DNA of 64,000 nucleotides from positions 32,135,445 to 32,199,444 of the forward strand of contig OX352772.1 in NCBI GenBank assembly GCA_947095535.1. The letters are read 5' to 3'. This DNA is from Poecilobothrus nobilitatus. Lineage: Eukaryota > Arthropoda > Insecta > Diptera > Dolichopodidae. The position numbers were made by a program, and so were the translations under genes. A model generated the notes under the pieces. The model did not search any database. It saw only the letters and a list, made by a program, of their open reading frames with translations, and was not told the origin of the DNA. Positions 63,301 through 64,000 of the stretch are shown piece by piece; the stretch's first letter is position 1; every line of letters begins with the position of its first letter.

Positions 63301-64000
63301 ATAATACGTTTAAAACAAAAATAATCTATATTAATGTTTTACTCGTAGTATAAATACTATGAGTGTTGTAATGGATTTTCGAAAAAAAAATAGATTTCGC
63401 TGAAATTCATTTTTTGGACGTTTCTAACTGTGTAAAATTCATTTAAGTATACGGATTGGTCTTATGTTGCTACGTCAGGACAGAAAATTTAAAGTCAGTG
63501 CGTTCGTCTTAAAATATCGGAATACGAATATTTTTAAATATATTCTAGAGCATATAATAATTGTTATACAATTTAAATGAAATTTGATATAAATATCACT
63601 CTTGTGATATAATTGATGCTAAAATAATTTGAGGCTGCGTCAATGGGTAGCCCTACTATTAGGACTCTAAATTAAAATTGTGATATAATCAAGAGATTTT
63701 AAGATGAACTCTTTAAACTTGAAAATTAGATAGAGTATGTTAGAACTTTTCAAAAACGGGACCCGTTTTCACCGTTCACCCCTCTAATATGAGAAGATTC
63801 ATTCCTAAACCAAATTACTGCCCCTCCACGGAATATTTTTTTTTTTTGCAAGAAAATAGTACCTTGTCTTAAATCTCTATTATTAATTTAATCAGTAACG
63901 AATAGTGGTTGTTTTTAAACATGTGTAATTGAAAAAGACATTCCCATGGGTAGCCCAAAACTTGTAGTAGGTATATCTAACACGCTTTTTAGTTCAAATA

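Overview
This window is eukaryotic nuclear DNA from an insect, most likely a fly (Diptera) or a close relative. It is extremely AT-rich, with dense poly-A/poly-T tracts and TACATA/TATA microsatellites. Both recognisable genes are split by short introns (about 70-130 bp) with GT-AG ends and match animal families. There are no operons, Shine-Dalgarno sites, CRISPR arrays or phage features. The species cannot be named from the sequence alone.

Three protein-coding genes can be assembled exon by exon. (1) An integrin alpha chain on the minus strand (24393 down to 14712) has 12 coding exons and a 1150-residue model. It looks most like the insect alpha-PS1 (mew) type. Its first intron (about 4.7 kb) holds a mariner-like remnant, a SINE and another repeat. 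(2) A proteasome activator REG-gamma / PSME3 homologue on the minus strand (32200 to 30826) has 3 coding exons and 261 residues. (3) Head-to-head with PSME3, about 1.1 kb between start codons, is a plus-strand gene (33314-34164, 2 coding exons, 260 residues). It encodes a highly charged, probably nuclear protein with a BESS-like C-terminus. A core promoter (TATA, Inr and DPE at near-canonical spacing) at 61806-61874 suggests a plus-strand gene whose coding part was not found here.

Most other recognisable content is mobile DNA: Tc1/mariner-superfamily remnants (1.7 and 22.0 kb); fragments of non-LTR retrotransposons (46, 53 and 58 kb); a tRNA-derived SINE family with three copies, two with intact target-site duplications (19.5, 37.1, 44.9 kb); a second tRNA-like SINE group (9.5 and 26.1 kb); two MITE-like elements (13.6 and 28.8 kb); a pair of oppositely oriented Helentron-like elements with internal tandem repeats of about 140 bp (40.0 and 48.0 kb); a terminal-inverted-repeat family built from CCTGTATTTCATTTG subrepeats (25.3-27.1 and 50.2-50.6 kb); and a five-copy non-coding repeat (23.1, 27.9, 35.0, 42.4, 59.0 kb).

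Large stretches (roughly 3.3-9.4, 29.3-30.8, 37.2-40.0, 46.7-48.0, 50.6-52.7, 53.0-58.2 and 59.5-61.8 kb) show only AT-rich non-coding sequence. No convincing new biological system is visible. The most useful leads are the CCTGTATTTCATTTG element family, the fresh-looking SINE family and the orphan promoter.
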